Shown here piece by piece: positions 1-9,271 of a stretch of 64,000 nucleotides of DNA. A program made the position numbers and the translations under genes. The DNA is from Nocardioides luteus (GTDB taxonomy: Bacteria > Actinomycetota > Actinomycetes > Propionibacteriales > Nocardioidaceae). The notes below the pieces were generated by a model, which did not search any database, was not told the origin of the DNA, and worked only from the letters and a program-made list of their open reading frames with translations. Where the stretch lies: positions 34,261-98,260 of the forward strand of contig NZ_BMRK01000012.1 of NCBI RefSeq assembly GCF_014648595.1, read 5' to 3'. Numbering within the stretch: position 1 is the first letter of the stretch; each line of letters begins with the position of its first letter.

Positions 1-2269
1 CCTCGAGCTCGGCCAGCCCGGCGACGGCGTTCTCGCGCGCCTCCTGCGCCTGCTCGACCGCGGACAGGAGCCGCTCGGCCTCGCCGCGCGCCGCCCGCGC
101 CTGGGCGCCGAACTGGCCGAGCTCCTCGGCCACCGCGGCCAGGGTCGCGTCGGACTCGTGGAGCTTGGCCAGGGCGACGTCGACCCGCTTCTGCGCGGCC
201 AGCCGCTCCGCCTCCAGCCGGGAGGTCTCGAAGGTGGCCCGCTCGGAGACCGCGTCGGCCTCGGCGAGCTGGGCGGTGGCCTCGTCGACCGCTGCCTGCA
301 CCTCGAGCAGGCTCGGCACGCTGGAGGAGCCACCGGCCGCGAAGTGGGCACCGATCAGGTCGCCGTCACGCGTCACCGCGGTGAGCTCGGGGTTCGTGTC
401 GACCAGCGAACGCGCGGCAGCGAGGTCGTCGACCACGGCGACCTTGTCGAGCAGCCGCGCCACCGAGGGCCGCAGCACCGCCTGGCACTCCACCACATCC
501 AGGGCGTACGCAGCACCAGCAGGCAGCGCCGGCCAGCCACCGGTCTCCTCGGGCGAGCCGCCCAGGAGCAGACCGGCCCGGCCGAGGTCCTCGGTCTTGA
601 GGTGTTCGATCGCACCGACGGCACGCTCGGCGGAGTCGACGACCACCGCGTCGGAGGCGGTGCCGAGCGCGGCGGCGACCGCGGCCTCGTAGCCGGAGCG
701 CACCGCGAGCAGCGACGCCACCGAGCCGAGCACGCCGGGCAGGTCGGAGCCGAGCAGCGCACCCGCGCCGTCCTTGCGGTTCAGCCCCATCTCCAGCGCG
801 TCCTTGCGGGCGGCGAGCGTCGAGCGGTCACGGTCGGCCTGCTGGGCCTCGGCCTGCAGCTTGCCGAGCCGCTCCTCGATGTCCTCGAGCGCGGCGGCGG
901 CGGCCTCGTGCTCGGCGTCGAGACCCTCCTCGCCGGCGTCCAGACCGGCGACCTTGGTCTCCAGGGCGGTGAAGTCTCGCTGGGCGCGCTCGGCACGAGC
1001 CAGCGCCTCCTCACGAGCAGCGGTCAGACGACCGACCTCGTCGTCGGCAGCCGCCGCGCGCGACTTGAGCGCGTTGACCTGCCCGGTCAGCCGGGCCAGC
1101 CCCTCGCGGCGGTCGGCGGCGGCGCGCTCGAGACCCTTGACCCGGCGCTCCTCCTCGGCGGCGGCGTCCTCGGCCTCCTTGCGAGCCTCGACCGCCTCCT
1201 CGAGGGCGTAGCGGAGCTCCTCGACCTCGGCGTCGGCGGCCTCCTCCTGCTCGCTGGCCGCCTCGGCCTGCGCCTCGAGCTCCTCGGGGTCGCGGCCCTG
1301 GCGCACCTCGAGGTCCTCGGAGCCGGCGGCGTTGCGCACCCGCTCGGAGGCCAGCGACTGGGTGCCACGGAGCCGCTCGCGCAGCGAGTTCAGCGCGAAC
1401 CAGGTCTCCTGCGCGGCAGCCAGCGCCGGCAGGTCCTCGCGCAGCGCCGCCTCCAGGACGGCCTCCTGCTCGCGCCCCTCCGCGATGGTCTCCTCGACCT
1501 CGGCGCGACGGGCCAGCAGCGCGCCCTCGTCGGCGAGCTCCTTGTCGAGCTCGGTCCTCGCGGTGACCAGGTCGTCGGCGTAGAGGCGTGCCTTGGCGTC
1601 GCGTACGTCCATCTGCACCGTCTGCGCCTGCCGGGCGACCTCCGCCTGGCGGCCGAGCGGCTTGAGCTGGCGGCGGATCTCGACGAGCAGGTCCTGGAGC
1701 CGGTCCAGGTTGACCTGCGTGGAGTCGAGCTTACGCAGCGCCTTCTCCTTGCGCTTGCGGTGCTTGAGGACGCCGGCGGCCTCCTCGATGAAGCCGCGGC
1801 GGTCCTCGGGGGTCGCGCGCAGGATCGTGTCGAGCTGGCCCTGGCCGACGATCACGTGCATCTCGCGGCCGATGCCGGAGTCGGACAGCAGGTCCTGGAC
1901 GTCGAGGAGGCGGCACGGGCTGCCGTTGATCGCATACTCCGAGCCGCCGTTGCGGAACATCGTGCGGGAGATGGTGACCTCGGCGTACTCGATCGGCAGC
2001 GCGCCGTCGGTGTTGTCGATGGTCAGCGAGACCTCGGCGCGCCCCAGCGGCGCGCGGCCGGCGGTGCCGGCGAAGATGACGTCCTCCATCTTGCCGCCGC
2101 GCAGGCTCTTGGCGCCCTGCTCGCCCATGACCCAGGCGAGCGCGTCGACGACGTTGGACTTGCCCGACCCGTTGGGGCCGACGATGCAGGTGATCCCGGG
2201 CTCGAGCTCGAGGGTCGTCGCGGACGCGAACGACTTGAAACCCTTCAGCGTCAGACGCTTGAGGTACAT
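1..2269 (-). CDS. smc: Chromosome segregation ATPase SMC (5' part, runs off the left edge)
   Basis: SMC forms the arms and ATPase heads of the bacterial condensin that compacts and segregates the chromosome together with ScpA and ScpB. About 756 residues of the usual roughly 1190 are present. The N-terminus begins MYLKRLTLKGFKSFAS and carries the Walker A loop GPNGSGKSN near residues 32-40 and a Q-loop-like VGQGQ near residue 145. Residues about 170-500 are a long Ala/Glu/Arg-rich coiled coil. Residues about 500-655 form the globular hinge, and the returning coil continues off the window; the signature motif and Walker B lie outside. The leftmost gene of this strand, it shows no obvious operon partner here. 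Identification is secure; only the C-terminal third is missing because of the window edge. Confidence 0.96.
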   Translation of the reverse strand, partial: MYLKRLTLKGFKSFASATTLELEPGITCIVGPNGSGKSNVVDALAWVMGEQGAKSLRGGKMEDVIFAGTAGRAPLGRAEVSLTIDNTDGALPIEYAEVTISRTMFRNGGSEYAINGSPCRLLDVQDLLSDSGIGREMHVIVGQGQLDTILRATPEDRRGFIEEAAGVLKHRKRKEKALRKLDSTQVNLDRLQDLLVEIRRQLKPLGRQAEVARQAQTVQMDVRDAKARLYADDLVTARTELDKELADEGALLARRAEVEETIAEGREQEAVLEAALREDLPALAAAQETWFALNSLRERLRGTQSLASERVRNAAGSEDLEVRQGRDPEELEAQAEAASEQEEAADAEVEELRYALEEAVEARKEAEDAAAEEERRVKGLERAAADRREGLARLTGQVNALKSRAAAADDEVGRLTAAREEALARAERAQRDFTALETKVAGLDAGEEGLDAEHEAAAAALEDIEERLGKLQAEAQQADRDRSTLAARKDALEMGLNRKDGAGALLGSDLPGVLGSVASLLAVRSGYEAAVAAALGTASDAVVVDSAERAVGAIEHLKTEDLGRAGLLLGGSPEETGGWPALPAGAAYALDVVECQAVLRPSVARLLDKVAVVDDLAAARSLVDTNPELTAVTRDGDLIGAHFAAGGSSSVPSLLEVQAAVDEATAQLAEADAVSERATFETSRLEAERLAAQKRVDVALAKLHESDATLAAVAEELGQFGAQARAARGEAERLLSAVEQAQEARENAVAGLAELE

Positions 2270-2458
2270 CGACTACTCCCCCGGCTCAGGACCACGTGGT
2301 CGTACACAGTTCGCAACACTTCAGCGTGGCTGAGGTGAGCGAGCAAATCTAATCGGCGCTGCTCAGGGGAACCCCAACGGGTCGAGGATAACCCGGGGAG
2401 CGCGGCGATCTGCGGACCTCGTGGGGCCGGGCACGTGAGAGTGCCCGAAAAGGTCGAA

Positions 2459-2482
2459 ACCGACCCTGAGTACAGAGTCGGT
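2459..2482 (-). terminator. Possible terminator hairpin after the 65-residue protein gene
   Basis: A 6-bp stem ACCGAC/GTCGGT plus an inner CTG/CAG stem with an AGTA loop lies 53 bp after the stop of the small gene at 2536-2733. A second hairpin GGGCAC/GTGCCC is at 2429-2446, and a T-rich stretch on the minus strand lies between the two. No classical U-tract follows, so termination is inferred. Nothing else was recognised in 2270-2535. Confidence 0.35.
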
Positions 2483-2535
2483 TCCACCTGAACGAGAAAT
2501 GGCTCTCGTCCGTGGTGTTGCAGAGTGCCCGCAGA

Positions 2536-2733
2536 TCAGGCGGGCTGCATCTCCTGCATCGAGGTGTCGAGGTCGGCGGTGTGTGCCGTGACCAGTGCGT
2601 CGTTCTCAGTCTTGAGCGACAGAACGAGATCCTCGAGCTCACGCACACGCGCACGCAGCCGAGCGTTCTCGGCTGTGAGGTGGGCGGGAGTCCGCAGGTC
2701 GCTGCTCATGTAACCGATCAGCGCCTTCGCCAT
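2536..2733 (-). CDS. Small coiled-coil protein, conserved hypothetical (65 aa)
   Basis: The protein begins MAKALIGYMSSDLRTP and continues with a Leu/Glu/Arg heptad pattern (about residues 20-50, LRARVRELEDLV) typical of a short coiled coil. The start is fixed by AAGGA 8-9 bases before ATG; a longer in-frame reading upstream has no ribosome site and atypical composition. Small proteins of this appearance occur in actinobacteria, but I know of no assigned function. It stands alone between the rhomboid-like gene and smc, with its own likely promoter and terminator. A dimeric or oligomeric structural role is only a guess from the heptads. Confidence 0.75.
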   Translation of the reverse strand: MAKALIGYMSSDLRTPAHLTAENARLRARVRELEDLVLSLKTENDALVTAHTADLDTSMQEMQPA

Positions 2734-2784
2734 GAATACGTTTCCTTCGTTGGAATCACTAGACGTCCCCGCGATACCGGGCCG

Positions 2785-2812
2785 TCTACAAGAGTGACAC
2801 CGTTCTGGACAA
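2785..2812 (-). promoter_or_regulatory. Candidate promoter of the 65-residue protein gene
   Basis: On the minus strand TTGTCC (2812-2807) and TGTAGA (2790-2785) are separated by 16 bases and precede the gene by about 50 bases. The match to a sigma-70-type consensus is moderate; a neighbouring TTGACG (2819-2814) is an alternative -35. Confidence 0.3.
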
Positions 2813-2874
2813 GCGTCAACGTCGCGCCTGCAAAGCCGGGACCTCTGACCGTGCATTACCGCTCTTCAGGGCTA

Positions 2875-2901
2875 GAAGTTGAGTCGTCCGCGCTCAACTT
2901 C
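2875..2901 (-). terminator. Hairpin terminator after the rhomboid-like gene
   Basis: A perfect 9-bp stem GAAGTTGAG/CTCAACTTC with a 9-base loop lies 27 bp past the stop of the gene at 2929. It would end the glycan operon transcript. It is followed by only a weak T-tract on the minus strand, as is common in high-GC actinobacteria. Confidence 0.5.
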
Positions 2902-2928
2902 GCCCCCGGACGTACGCCGGGACCACCC

Positions 2929-3813
2929 TCAGCCGCGGCGGCGGCGCTCCCGCAACTGCATGAGCTCCTTGCGCTCCTTGCTGGTCAGCGAGTCGGCGCC
3001 CTCGGCGTGGATCTTGTCGAGCAGCTCGTCCATCCGCTGCTCGTCCTTGGACGGACCTGTGGGCGTCGAGGACTCCCACGGGCCGGCGACCACGGTCGGA
3101 CCGGACCGGCGCTTCTTGTTCTTGGCGGGCTTGGCCGGCTTCGGCTGACCGTCACCGGCCACGCGCGGGATCCAGGCGAAGCGGTCCAGCAGCCCGAACT
3201 GGCGCGCCACGAACGCGTTGACCGCCAGGCCGACGACGAAGACGAGCAGCATCACGAAGCTGCGGTAGCCGAGGTACTGGATCAGCTGGATGCCGACCAG
3301 GATCACACCGAAGAGCCATGCGGGGATGTTGAAGATGAACATCCGGTCGGGCCACTGCGCGATCCACAGCAGCACGACCATCATCTCGAGCATCCCCAGG
3401 CCGGCCAGGAGGTACGTCGGGTCCAGCACGCTCCCGAAGAAGACCGCCAGCACCGAGAGCACGGCGGTGAACGCCACCAGCAGCCAGGCGAAGCGGACCT
3501 TGCCGAGCTCGTTGCGCTCGAGGTCGGAGCCGAAGTACCAGAAGAAGAAGATCGCCAGGACGTCGAAGATGCTGAACTGCGGATAGGAGAACGGCCAGGT
3601 GACCAGCGTCCACAGCTTGAGCGCGGCGAGGTTGCTCTGCGCCAGGGCGAGGCCGTTGTAGACACCCTCGCCACCCAGCATCGCGAAGAGCACCAGTCCG
3701 ACGATGCTCCCGAAGACCACGAGCCAGGTCGTGGTCACCCCCAGGGACCCGATGTGGAACCAGGGCTCGTGGGGGTAGCGGCCGCCTGGGGTCAACCGGA
3801 ATCGTTCTCGCAC
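2929..3813 (-). CDS. Rhomboid-family membrane protein lacking catalytic residues (pseudoprotease)
   Basis: A 294-residue protein with about six membrane segments in residues 20-210, a Lys/Pro-rich linker, and a C-terminal basic helix region (DELLDKIHAEGADSLTSKER) like that found after bacterial rhomboids. Rhomboids cleave membrane proteins with Ser in a GxSG motif of TM4 and His in TM6. Here the TM4 position reads AGLGMLE with no Ser, and TM6 (VMLLVFVVGLAVNAF) has no His, so proteolysis is unlikely; a chaperone or adaptor role as in derlins and iRhoms is possible. The GTG start lies 9 bp after the GT2 stop, so it is probably the last gene of the glycosyltransferase operon. Confidence 0.75.
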   Translation of the reverse strand: MRERFRLTPGGRYPHEPWFHIGSLGVTTTWLVVFGSIVGLVLFAMLGGEGVYNGLALAQSNLAALKLWTLVTWPFSYPQFSIFDVLAIFFFWYFGSDLERNELGKVRFAWLLVAFTAVLSVLAVFFGSVLDPTYLLAGLGMLEMMVVLLWIAQWPDRMFIFNIPAWLFGVILVGIQLIQYLGYRSFVMLLVFVVGLAVNAFVARQFGLLDRFAWIPRVAGDGQPKPAKPAKNKKRRSGPTVVAGPWESSTPTGPSKDEQRMDELLDKIHAEGADSLTSKERKELMQLRERRRRG

Positions 3814-3822
3814 GGGGCGAGC

Positions 3823-5025
3823 CTATCCACGCATTGGTTGCGACGTCAGCAGGGCACTCCCACCGAGTTTCCCGATGTCGCGAAGATCCGCGGGAAGGGC
3901 CGGATCCTCGCGCCACGGGTGGCGGCGGACGGCGCTGCCGGCGCCGTACCTGTCGATCATCGCGACCAGAGCGGCGAGATCCTCAACCCGGTCCTCGGCG
4001 ACGAGCCAGGCCATCAGCCGCTGCGCCGGCGGGACGGTCGTGACCTCGAACGGGACGCCGGCGTCGTACCAGAACTCCAGCACCGCTGCGCGCAGCAGCT
4101 CCCAGTAGCGATGCGGGTGCTCGGTGTCGGGATGGACCGCGGCCCGGAAGTGCTCCCACATGTCGATCGGCAGGACCTCGGCGAGCAGCGTCTCCATCAG
4201 CTCCGCCGACCCCGACGCGCGGACGAGGTCGATGGTCTGCCGCTTGGTGTCGATCCGCTCGACGAGGTTCGCCAGCTGTGCCCGCTTCTGCGTCGCCGAG
4301 GACCGGTCGGCGCGCACCTGCCAGTCGTAGACGACGTGCGTCATCACGTCGAAGGCGGCGGAGGCGAGGAACGCCTGGGTGAGCGCGACCTGGTCCTGGT
4401 AGCGGGTGCGCTCGGGGAAGGCGATCTCGTTCTCGACCCAGAACGAGCGGCGGAAGACCTTGTTCCACACGAAGATGTCGGCGAGCATCAGCGGCGCCTC
4501 CTCGATCCGGCACCGCAGCCGCTCCTCGGCGTGGTTGCGCCGCATCAGCGGGGTCATGTACCGCCACTCCTCGTCACCGTCGACCACGACCCGCTCCGCG
4601 GCCCCCACCGCGAAGTCCGAGCCCGTACGCCGCAGCGACCGGATCATTGCCGACCACGCATCGCGCGGGAGGACGTCGTCGGGATCGACGAACGTCAGCA
4701 GGTCGCCGCTCGCCGCATCGATCCCGGTGTGACGCGCCCTCGAGACCCCCGCGTTGTCCTGGGTGATGACGGTGACGCAGGCCTCCTGGTCGGCCATCCG
4801 CCGCAGGATCTCCGCCGATCCGTCGGTGGAGCCGTCGTCGACGACCACCACCTCGAGCCCGGAGATCTCGTGACGCGGCTGGGCGAGCACGCTGCGCAGG
4901 CTCTTCTCGACGTACTCCGCGACGTTGTAGACCGGCACGACCACGCTGAGCGTCGGGCGGATGCGCATCATCGTGCGCATCCGCCGAGCCCCGGCCCCCG
5001 CCAGGCGCTGGTGCCAGTGCGTCAC
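3823..5025 (-). CDS. Family 2 glycosyltransferase
   Basis: A 400-residue GT-A-fold transferase that would add a sugar from a nucleotide donor to a cell-surface glycan. The N-terminus shows LSVVVPVYNVAEYVEKSL, then VVVVDDGSTDGSAEI (nucleotide-binding Asp) and TFVDPDDVLPRD (the DxD-like metal site). No convincing membrane segments. The GTG start at 5025 overlaps the stop of the upstream gene by four bases (GTGA), indicating translational coupling; longer readings extend into that gene. The C-terminal 200 residues are helical and of unrecognised type. Substrate cannot be predicted. Confidence 0.85.
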   Translation of the reverse strand: MTHWHQRLAGAGARRMRTMMRIRPTLSVVVPVYNVAEYVEKSLRSVLAQPRHEISGLEVVVVDDGSTDGSAEILRRMADQEACVTVITQDNAGVSRARHTGIDAASGDLLTFVDPDDVLPRDAWSAMIRSLRRTGSDFAVGAAERVVVDGDEEWRYMTPLMRRNHAEERLRCRIEEAPLMLADIFVWNKVFRRSFWVENEIAFPERTRYQDQVALTQAFLASAAFDVMTHVVYDWQVRADRSSATQKRAQLANLVERIDTKRQTIDLVRASGSAELMETLLAEVLPIDMWEHFRAAVHPDTEHPHRYWELLRAAVLEFWYDAGVPFEVTTVPPAQRLMAWLVAEDRVEDLAALVAMIDRYGAGSAVRRHPWREDPALPADLRDIGKLGGSALLTSQPMRG

Positions 5026-8000
5026 GCCACCACGCTTCCCGCCAGGGGCGCCGACGCCGACGTCGGCCACGGAGCCATGGGCGTCAGGTCGAGCTCCTCG
5101 CTGCCGAGAACACGGCCATCGTCTGCGACGCCTTGGATCCTCCGCAACAGACTCTCCCTGGGCACGCCCAGAGAGTTCTGCACATGGTCGAGGATGCGAC
5201 CGAGCGCAGCATCGTTACCGCCTTGGAAGGAGTTCGCCCGCCACAGTCCGACCGCTTGCACCTCCTCGATCGTCTCGTAGCCGACCTCCGTCCGCGGCAT
5301 CCACACCGGATAACCGTTCAACGTCGTCATGACCTTCAACCACAGATCATCGGCGCGCAACGACGTGCTCGTGATCGCCTCGAGGTCGAAAGCCGCCTCC
5401 GGAAGGGCACCGGGCGGGTAGAGCACACCCGCGATGCCGGTCGGCAACAACTGGTAGGAGGGGGTCCCGCGGAGGAACTGGCAGTTGTAGATCCAACCGT
5501 CGTACTCGCGCAGGGTTCCGTCGGGCCGGAACATGATGAGGTTGGCGCGCTCGCTGATGATCGCGCGCGGATGCTCCAGGTGACCCTGGTAGAGGCTCTC
5601 GACGAGGTTCTCGCTGTAGATGACGTCGTCGTCAACGGTGATGATGATGTCGTCGGGGTGCTCCTGCATCGCGTAGAAATACTTCTTGTGGGGCGCGATG
5701 TCGCCGGCGACCCAGGCGATGCGGAACCGGGCCCCGACCCTGCCCAGCAGATCCTCGGGCAGGTCCTCCTCCCGCCGCGGAAAGTTCTGCGTGGAGAGCC
5801 AGAGCACCACCTGGTCCGCGGGCATCGTCTGCTGGAGGACCGAGTCGATGCACTCCCCCAGCTTGTGGGTCCTCGTCGGGATGGAGGTCAGCGACACGAT
5901 CACCCGCGGGCGACGTGCTCCGGCGACCGCGGTGCCCGGACGCGACAGTGCCGTCAGTCTCGACCAGTCACGTCGACGGCCGGCGGCACCAGCATCGATC
6001 CGGCGGTGGAACATCTTCATCAGGTCCCGGTGATACACCTCCATGCTCGCGCGCTCGTCGTAGGAGCGACGCGATGCCTCACCCATCGCTCGGATGGTCT
6101 GCTCGTCCTTGTCCATCATGGTCATGAAGGCGTCTCGGAGCGCGGCCACGCTGCCTGCATCGACCACCAGACCGTTGGCGTCATCGACCACGTACTTCGC
6201 CCCGACGTTCTCGGTCACGATCAGCGGCTTGGAGAGCATCGCGCCTTCCAGCGCGACCAGGGAGAAGGACTCGTCGCGGGAGGCCACCACCACCGTGTCC
6301 ATCTGGGACATCAGCTCGATCTTGCGGCGCTCGTCGGAGACGAGCCCGTGGAAGTGGATTCCCTCCTCGCCCTCGATCTGCCCGAACAGGTAGGAGCTGA
6401 AGCTGGAGCCGCTGTTGATGAAGCCGCCAGCGAAGTGCAGCTCGGCACGCGTCCGGTAGGACTCCGGAAGTGCCTTGTAGGCCGCCACGAAGAGGTCGTA
6501 GCCCTTCCGGTGCTCGATGGTCCCGAGCTGAATGAACCGGTGCTTGCCGCCGCTGGCGAACTCGTAGGCTCCGGCAAGCTCGGAGACGTCCTCGACGCTG
6601 TTGTGGACGACGTCGATCCGGCCTTCGGCGTACTCGGCGACGGCCGCCGCGGCGTACTCGCTGACGACGCAGACGCTCTTGCTGTTCCGCAGCGTCTCCC
6701 GACGATCCGGGTTCGACCTGAAGAAGTCTGGGAGGTTGGAGGCCTCACGCACGTACCAGACGAGCGGAACGCGGCCTTCGAGCGCCCGCACGTAGTCGTC
6801 GGTGACGACGGTGTTGCACACCACGAGCTCGACGCCGTCCGGCAGCCGGTTGAACACCTTGTTGGGCCGAGCGGGGTTCGTGCGGACTACCTCGACACGG
6901 AAGCCGTACGCCTCGAACTCCTTCGTGAACGGGCCCGGTTTCGCGGTCCAGACGATCGGCTCGAAACCCTGGGCGGCAGCGACCTTGCACATGCGAAGCA
7001 GACTTCGCGGCGCTCCGGCGTAGATCATCTCCGGAGAGATGAAGACGATGCGGCGGGGATCATCCCCATCCGCCTGCTCGACAGTTCCGTGGCTGCCGGT
7101 CGTCCGCGACGCCAGCTGGCGGGATGTCGTCGCACCGGGAAGGGAGAAGAGGTCACCGAATCGTTCGGTGTGCGTCTCTTCACCGAACAGCGCCGGGGTG
7201 GCGTCGTAGATGAAGTCCTTGTAGACGTCGTACAGATATGCCTCGTTCTGGATCGCGGCACGCAGCGGGTTGAACGCCACATACGGCGAGACCGGCCGGA
7301 TGTCGGTGTAGTCGTGGGAGTAGTCGAGGTAGGCGGCCACGAAGTCCTCGATGCCGCGCTGCATCTCGGAGATCTGCTCGGTGTTGCTCGGGGCGTTGTT
7401 CCCGCGCAGAGCGATCGCCGTCCCGTCGTCAGCGAAGCCATAACCGACCACGCTCGAGGCGACCTCGGTGAAGAGATACTCCAGCGGGTGGTGGAGGAGA
7501 TCCGTGCGGCGTACGGCGTTCCGTCCGCCCGGCATCATGAACCTGGTCATGTCCATGTTGCTCATCGGTGAGTAGATGTAGGGGCTGATGAACCCGTCCG
7601 AGACGGTGTCGGTCAGCTGCTCGGAGCGGCTCGTGCACATCAGCGCACCGAACATCTCCACCGAGCGCTCGGCCATCGCCGTGCGGAAGAAGTGACGCAG
7701 CGCGGTCAGGCAGGTCCCGCTCCAACCGATGTCGACAACGAGGACGCGTCGGGCGTCGCCGACCGCGCTCCCGAAGTAGCTCTTCGCCGCCGCGACGCTC
7801 GTGGAGTTGTGATCTTCGATGACTGACTTGTGATCCCAGAAGAACTGCTCCAGCTTGCGACGGTTCGCGCTGGCGGGGAACAGGAACCGCTCGATGTCAG
7901 CCTTCTCCAGGTAGGGCACCAGATAACCGAAACCGGTGTCGAGCATGAGCTGCTCGATGGTCTTGGAGTTGCGGGACTCCCCGAACCAGCGGAAGAAGGA

Positions 8001-9233
8001 GCGGCCGATGTACTCGTCGAAGTTCAGGTCCAGAGTGATCCCGGAGGCCGCGTAGCGAGAGATGTCGATATACGCGCTCTCCACGCTTCCGTACTCGCGC
8101 TCGTACACCCGGGAGAGGACGTCGCAGTCGCGACCGCAGAACAAGACCTTGTCGATGGACTTCTCGGCCACGACCTTCTCGATGAACTCACAGAACCCGA
8201 GAGCCAGGATGCCGCCGACACGGAACCCGTGCGTGTAGTGAAGGCCCTCCGACCAGACGCCCGAGGCAAGCGTGTTGTCCACCAGCGCGCCGTAGAAGCT
8301 GCCCGCGAGGGTGCCCATGTCCGGCTCTCTGACGAGCTGGTGCTGATCGGGATTGTAGACCGCTGCCAGCCCTGCGCGTTCGGACTGCTCGACGTCGGCC
8401 TCATAGACGTCCCCGACGTGAACGATGGTTTTCTCGGCATAGTTGTCGAGCAGCACCTGCTGAAGGGTCCCATCACCCTTGCGACGCTGGTACTCGTTGG
8501 AGACGTAGACCTTCTCGTAACCCTGATAGCCGTTGCGGACCAGCATCTCCTCCAGTACCTCGCGCGGGAGGTACATGTCGGACATGAACACGACAGTCCT
8601 GCCCATCGTGACGAGCCGGTCGAACACGGTCTTGATGTAGGGATTCGGACGGGACAGCTCGATCTCGAGCTCCTGCTCCATCGTCTCCCAAGCCGGATCG
8701 GCGGCGTACCTCTCCTGCATGACGGCGTAGATCTCGCGCAGCGTGACTTCGCGCGACCCCTTGTGCCGATGGTTCTCGTTTCGCGCGTGCGCCTCAGCGC
8801 TCTTGCGGATCCGGGCGAACCTGTCGACCGCCAACCGCGATCCCATGATCCGGAAGACGTCGTTGGGCCGCTCGACCGCCCGGAAGAGCGCGGTGTCGAA
8901 GACGTCGAACGAGACCACGTCGTACGCGGCGAGCTTCTCGACCATCTCCTCGACGCTGAGCCGCTCGGCGCTGTCCGGCGAGAGGTAGTAGGGCCGGCCT
9001 GTGACGACCTCGGTCTCCGCGGGCTCGCCGAGCCGGGCCCGGAGGCGCTCGAGCTTGGCGGTCAGCCCGGACTGACGGTCCAGCAGGCGGGTGTAGCGGG
9101 AGACGACCGGCCCGCCGCTGGTCGGCCGGCCGAACAGCACCAGCTTGTGCTCGCCGTCGACCTCGGCGACCCGCACCAACCGATGACGCAGCCCCAGCTT
9201 GTTGGTCGGCTGCTCCCCGATACCGGCAGGCAT
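5022..9233 (-). CDS. Three-module fusion: HAD-like domain, GT4 glycosyltransferase, C-terminal GT-A glycosyltransferase
   Basis: A 1403-residue cytoplasmic protein. Residues about 100-330 are a HAD-like domain with DVFDT (motif I, residues 110-114), a Ser in FMSDMYLP (motif II) and GDVYEADV (acidic motif IV), resembling the HAD proteins seen in polysaccharide clusters. Residues about 330-720 are a helical region of unknown fold. Residues about 725-1080 look like a GT4 enzyme: YAGAPRSLLR, QLGTIEHRKGYDL and the E-x7-E segment SRDESFSLVALEGAML. Residues about 1110-1360 are a GT-A domain with SLTSIPTRTHKL and the DxD-type VDDDV. The start is ATG 9233, four bases after AAGGAGG; an ATG 24 bases upstream has no ribosome site. 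It follows the GT8 gene and is coupled to the GT2 gene. It probably builds successive linkages of one surface polymer. Confidence 0.8.
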   Translation of the reverse strand: MPAGIGEQPTNKLGLRHRLVRVAEVDGEHKLVLFGRPTSGGPVVSRYTRLLDRQSGLTAKLERLRARLGEPAETEVVTGRPYYLSPDSAERLSVEEMVEKLAAYDVVSFDVFDTALFRAVERPNDVFRIMGSRLAVDRFARIRKSAEAHARNENHRHKGSREVTLREIYAVMQERYAADPAWETMEQELEIELSRPNPYIKTVFDRLVTMGRTVVFMSDMYLPREVLEEMLVRNGYQGYEKVYVSNEYQRRKGDGTLQQVLLDNYAEKTIVHVGDVYEADVEQSERAGLAAVYNPDQHQLVREPDMGTLAGSFYGALVDNTLASGVWSEGLHYTHGFRVGGILALGFCEFIEKVVAEKSIDKVLFCGRDCDVLSRVYEREYGSVESAYIDISRYAASGITLDLNFDEYIGRSFFRWFGESRNSKTIEQLMLDTGFGYLVPYLEKADIERFLFPASANRRKLEQFFWDHKSVIEDHNSTSVAAAKSYFGSAVGDARRVLVVDIGWSGTCLTALRHFFRTAMAERSVEMFGALMCTSRSEQLTDTVSDGFISPYIYSPMSNMDMTRFMMPGGRNAVRRTDLLHHPLEYLFTEVASSVVGYGFADDGTAIALRGNNAPSNTEQISEMQRGIEDFVAAYLDYSHDYTDIRPVSPYVAFNPLRAAIQNEAYLYDVYKDFIYDATPALFGEETHTERFGDLFSLPGATTSRQLASRTTGSHGTVEQADGDDPRRIVFISPEMIYAGAPRSLLRMCKVAAAQGFEPIVWTAKPGPFTKEFEAYGFRVEVVRTNPARPNKVFNRLPDGVELVVCNTVVTDDYVRALEGRVPLVWYVREASNLPDFFRSNPDRRETLRNSKSVCVVSEYAAAAVAEYAEGRIDVVHNSVEDVSELAGAYEFASGGKHRFIQLGTIEHRKGYDLFVAAYKALPESYRTRAELHFAGGFINSGSSFSSYLFGQIEGEEGIHFHGLVSDERRKIELMSQMDTVVVASRDESFSLVALEGAMLSKPLIVTENVGAKYVVDDANGLVVDAGSVAALRDAFMTMMDKDEQTIRAMGEASRRSYDERASMEVYHRDLMKMFHRRIDAGAAGRRRDWSRLTALSRPGTAVAGARRPRVIVSLTSIPTRTHKLGECIDSVLQQTMPADQVVLWLSTQNFPRREEDLPEDLLGRVGARFRIAWVAGDIAPHKKYFYAMQEHPDDIIITVDDDVIYSENLVESLYQGHLEHPRAIISERANLIMFRPDGTLREYDGWIYNCQFLRGTPSYQLLPTGIAGVLYPPGALPEAAFDLEAITSTSLRADDLWLKVMTTLNGYPVWMPRTEVGYETIEEVQAVGLWRANSFQGGNDAALGRILDHVQNSLGVPRESLLRRIQGVADDGRVLGSEELDLTPMAPWPTSASAPLAGSVVA

Positions 9234-9271
9234 GGTTCCTCCTTGTGTTTCTGACATGACGATGGTGCGGA

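Noticed and set aside
158-2338. Long rightward open frame opposite smc
   Set aside because: It is the antisense of a clear SMC coding sequence; such long shadow frames are routine at this GC content and the product is low-complexity Leu/Gly/Arg.
2512-5280. 922-codon rightward open frame
   Set aside because: It crosses three real leftward genes and intergenic DNA, and its translation resembles nothing but composition-driven Arg/Asp/His runs.
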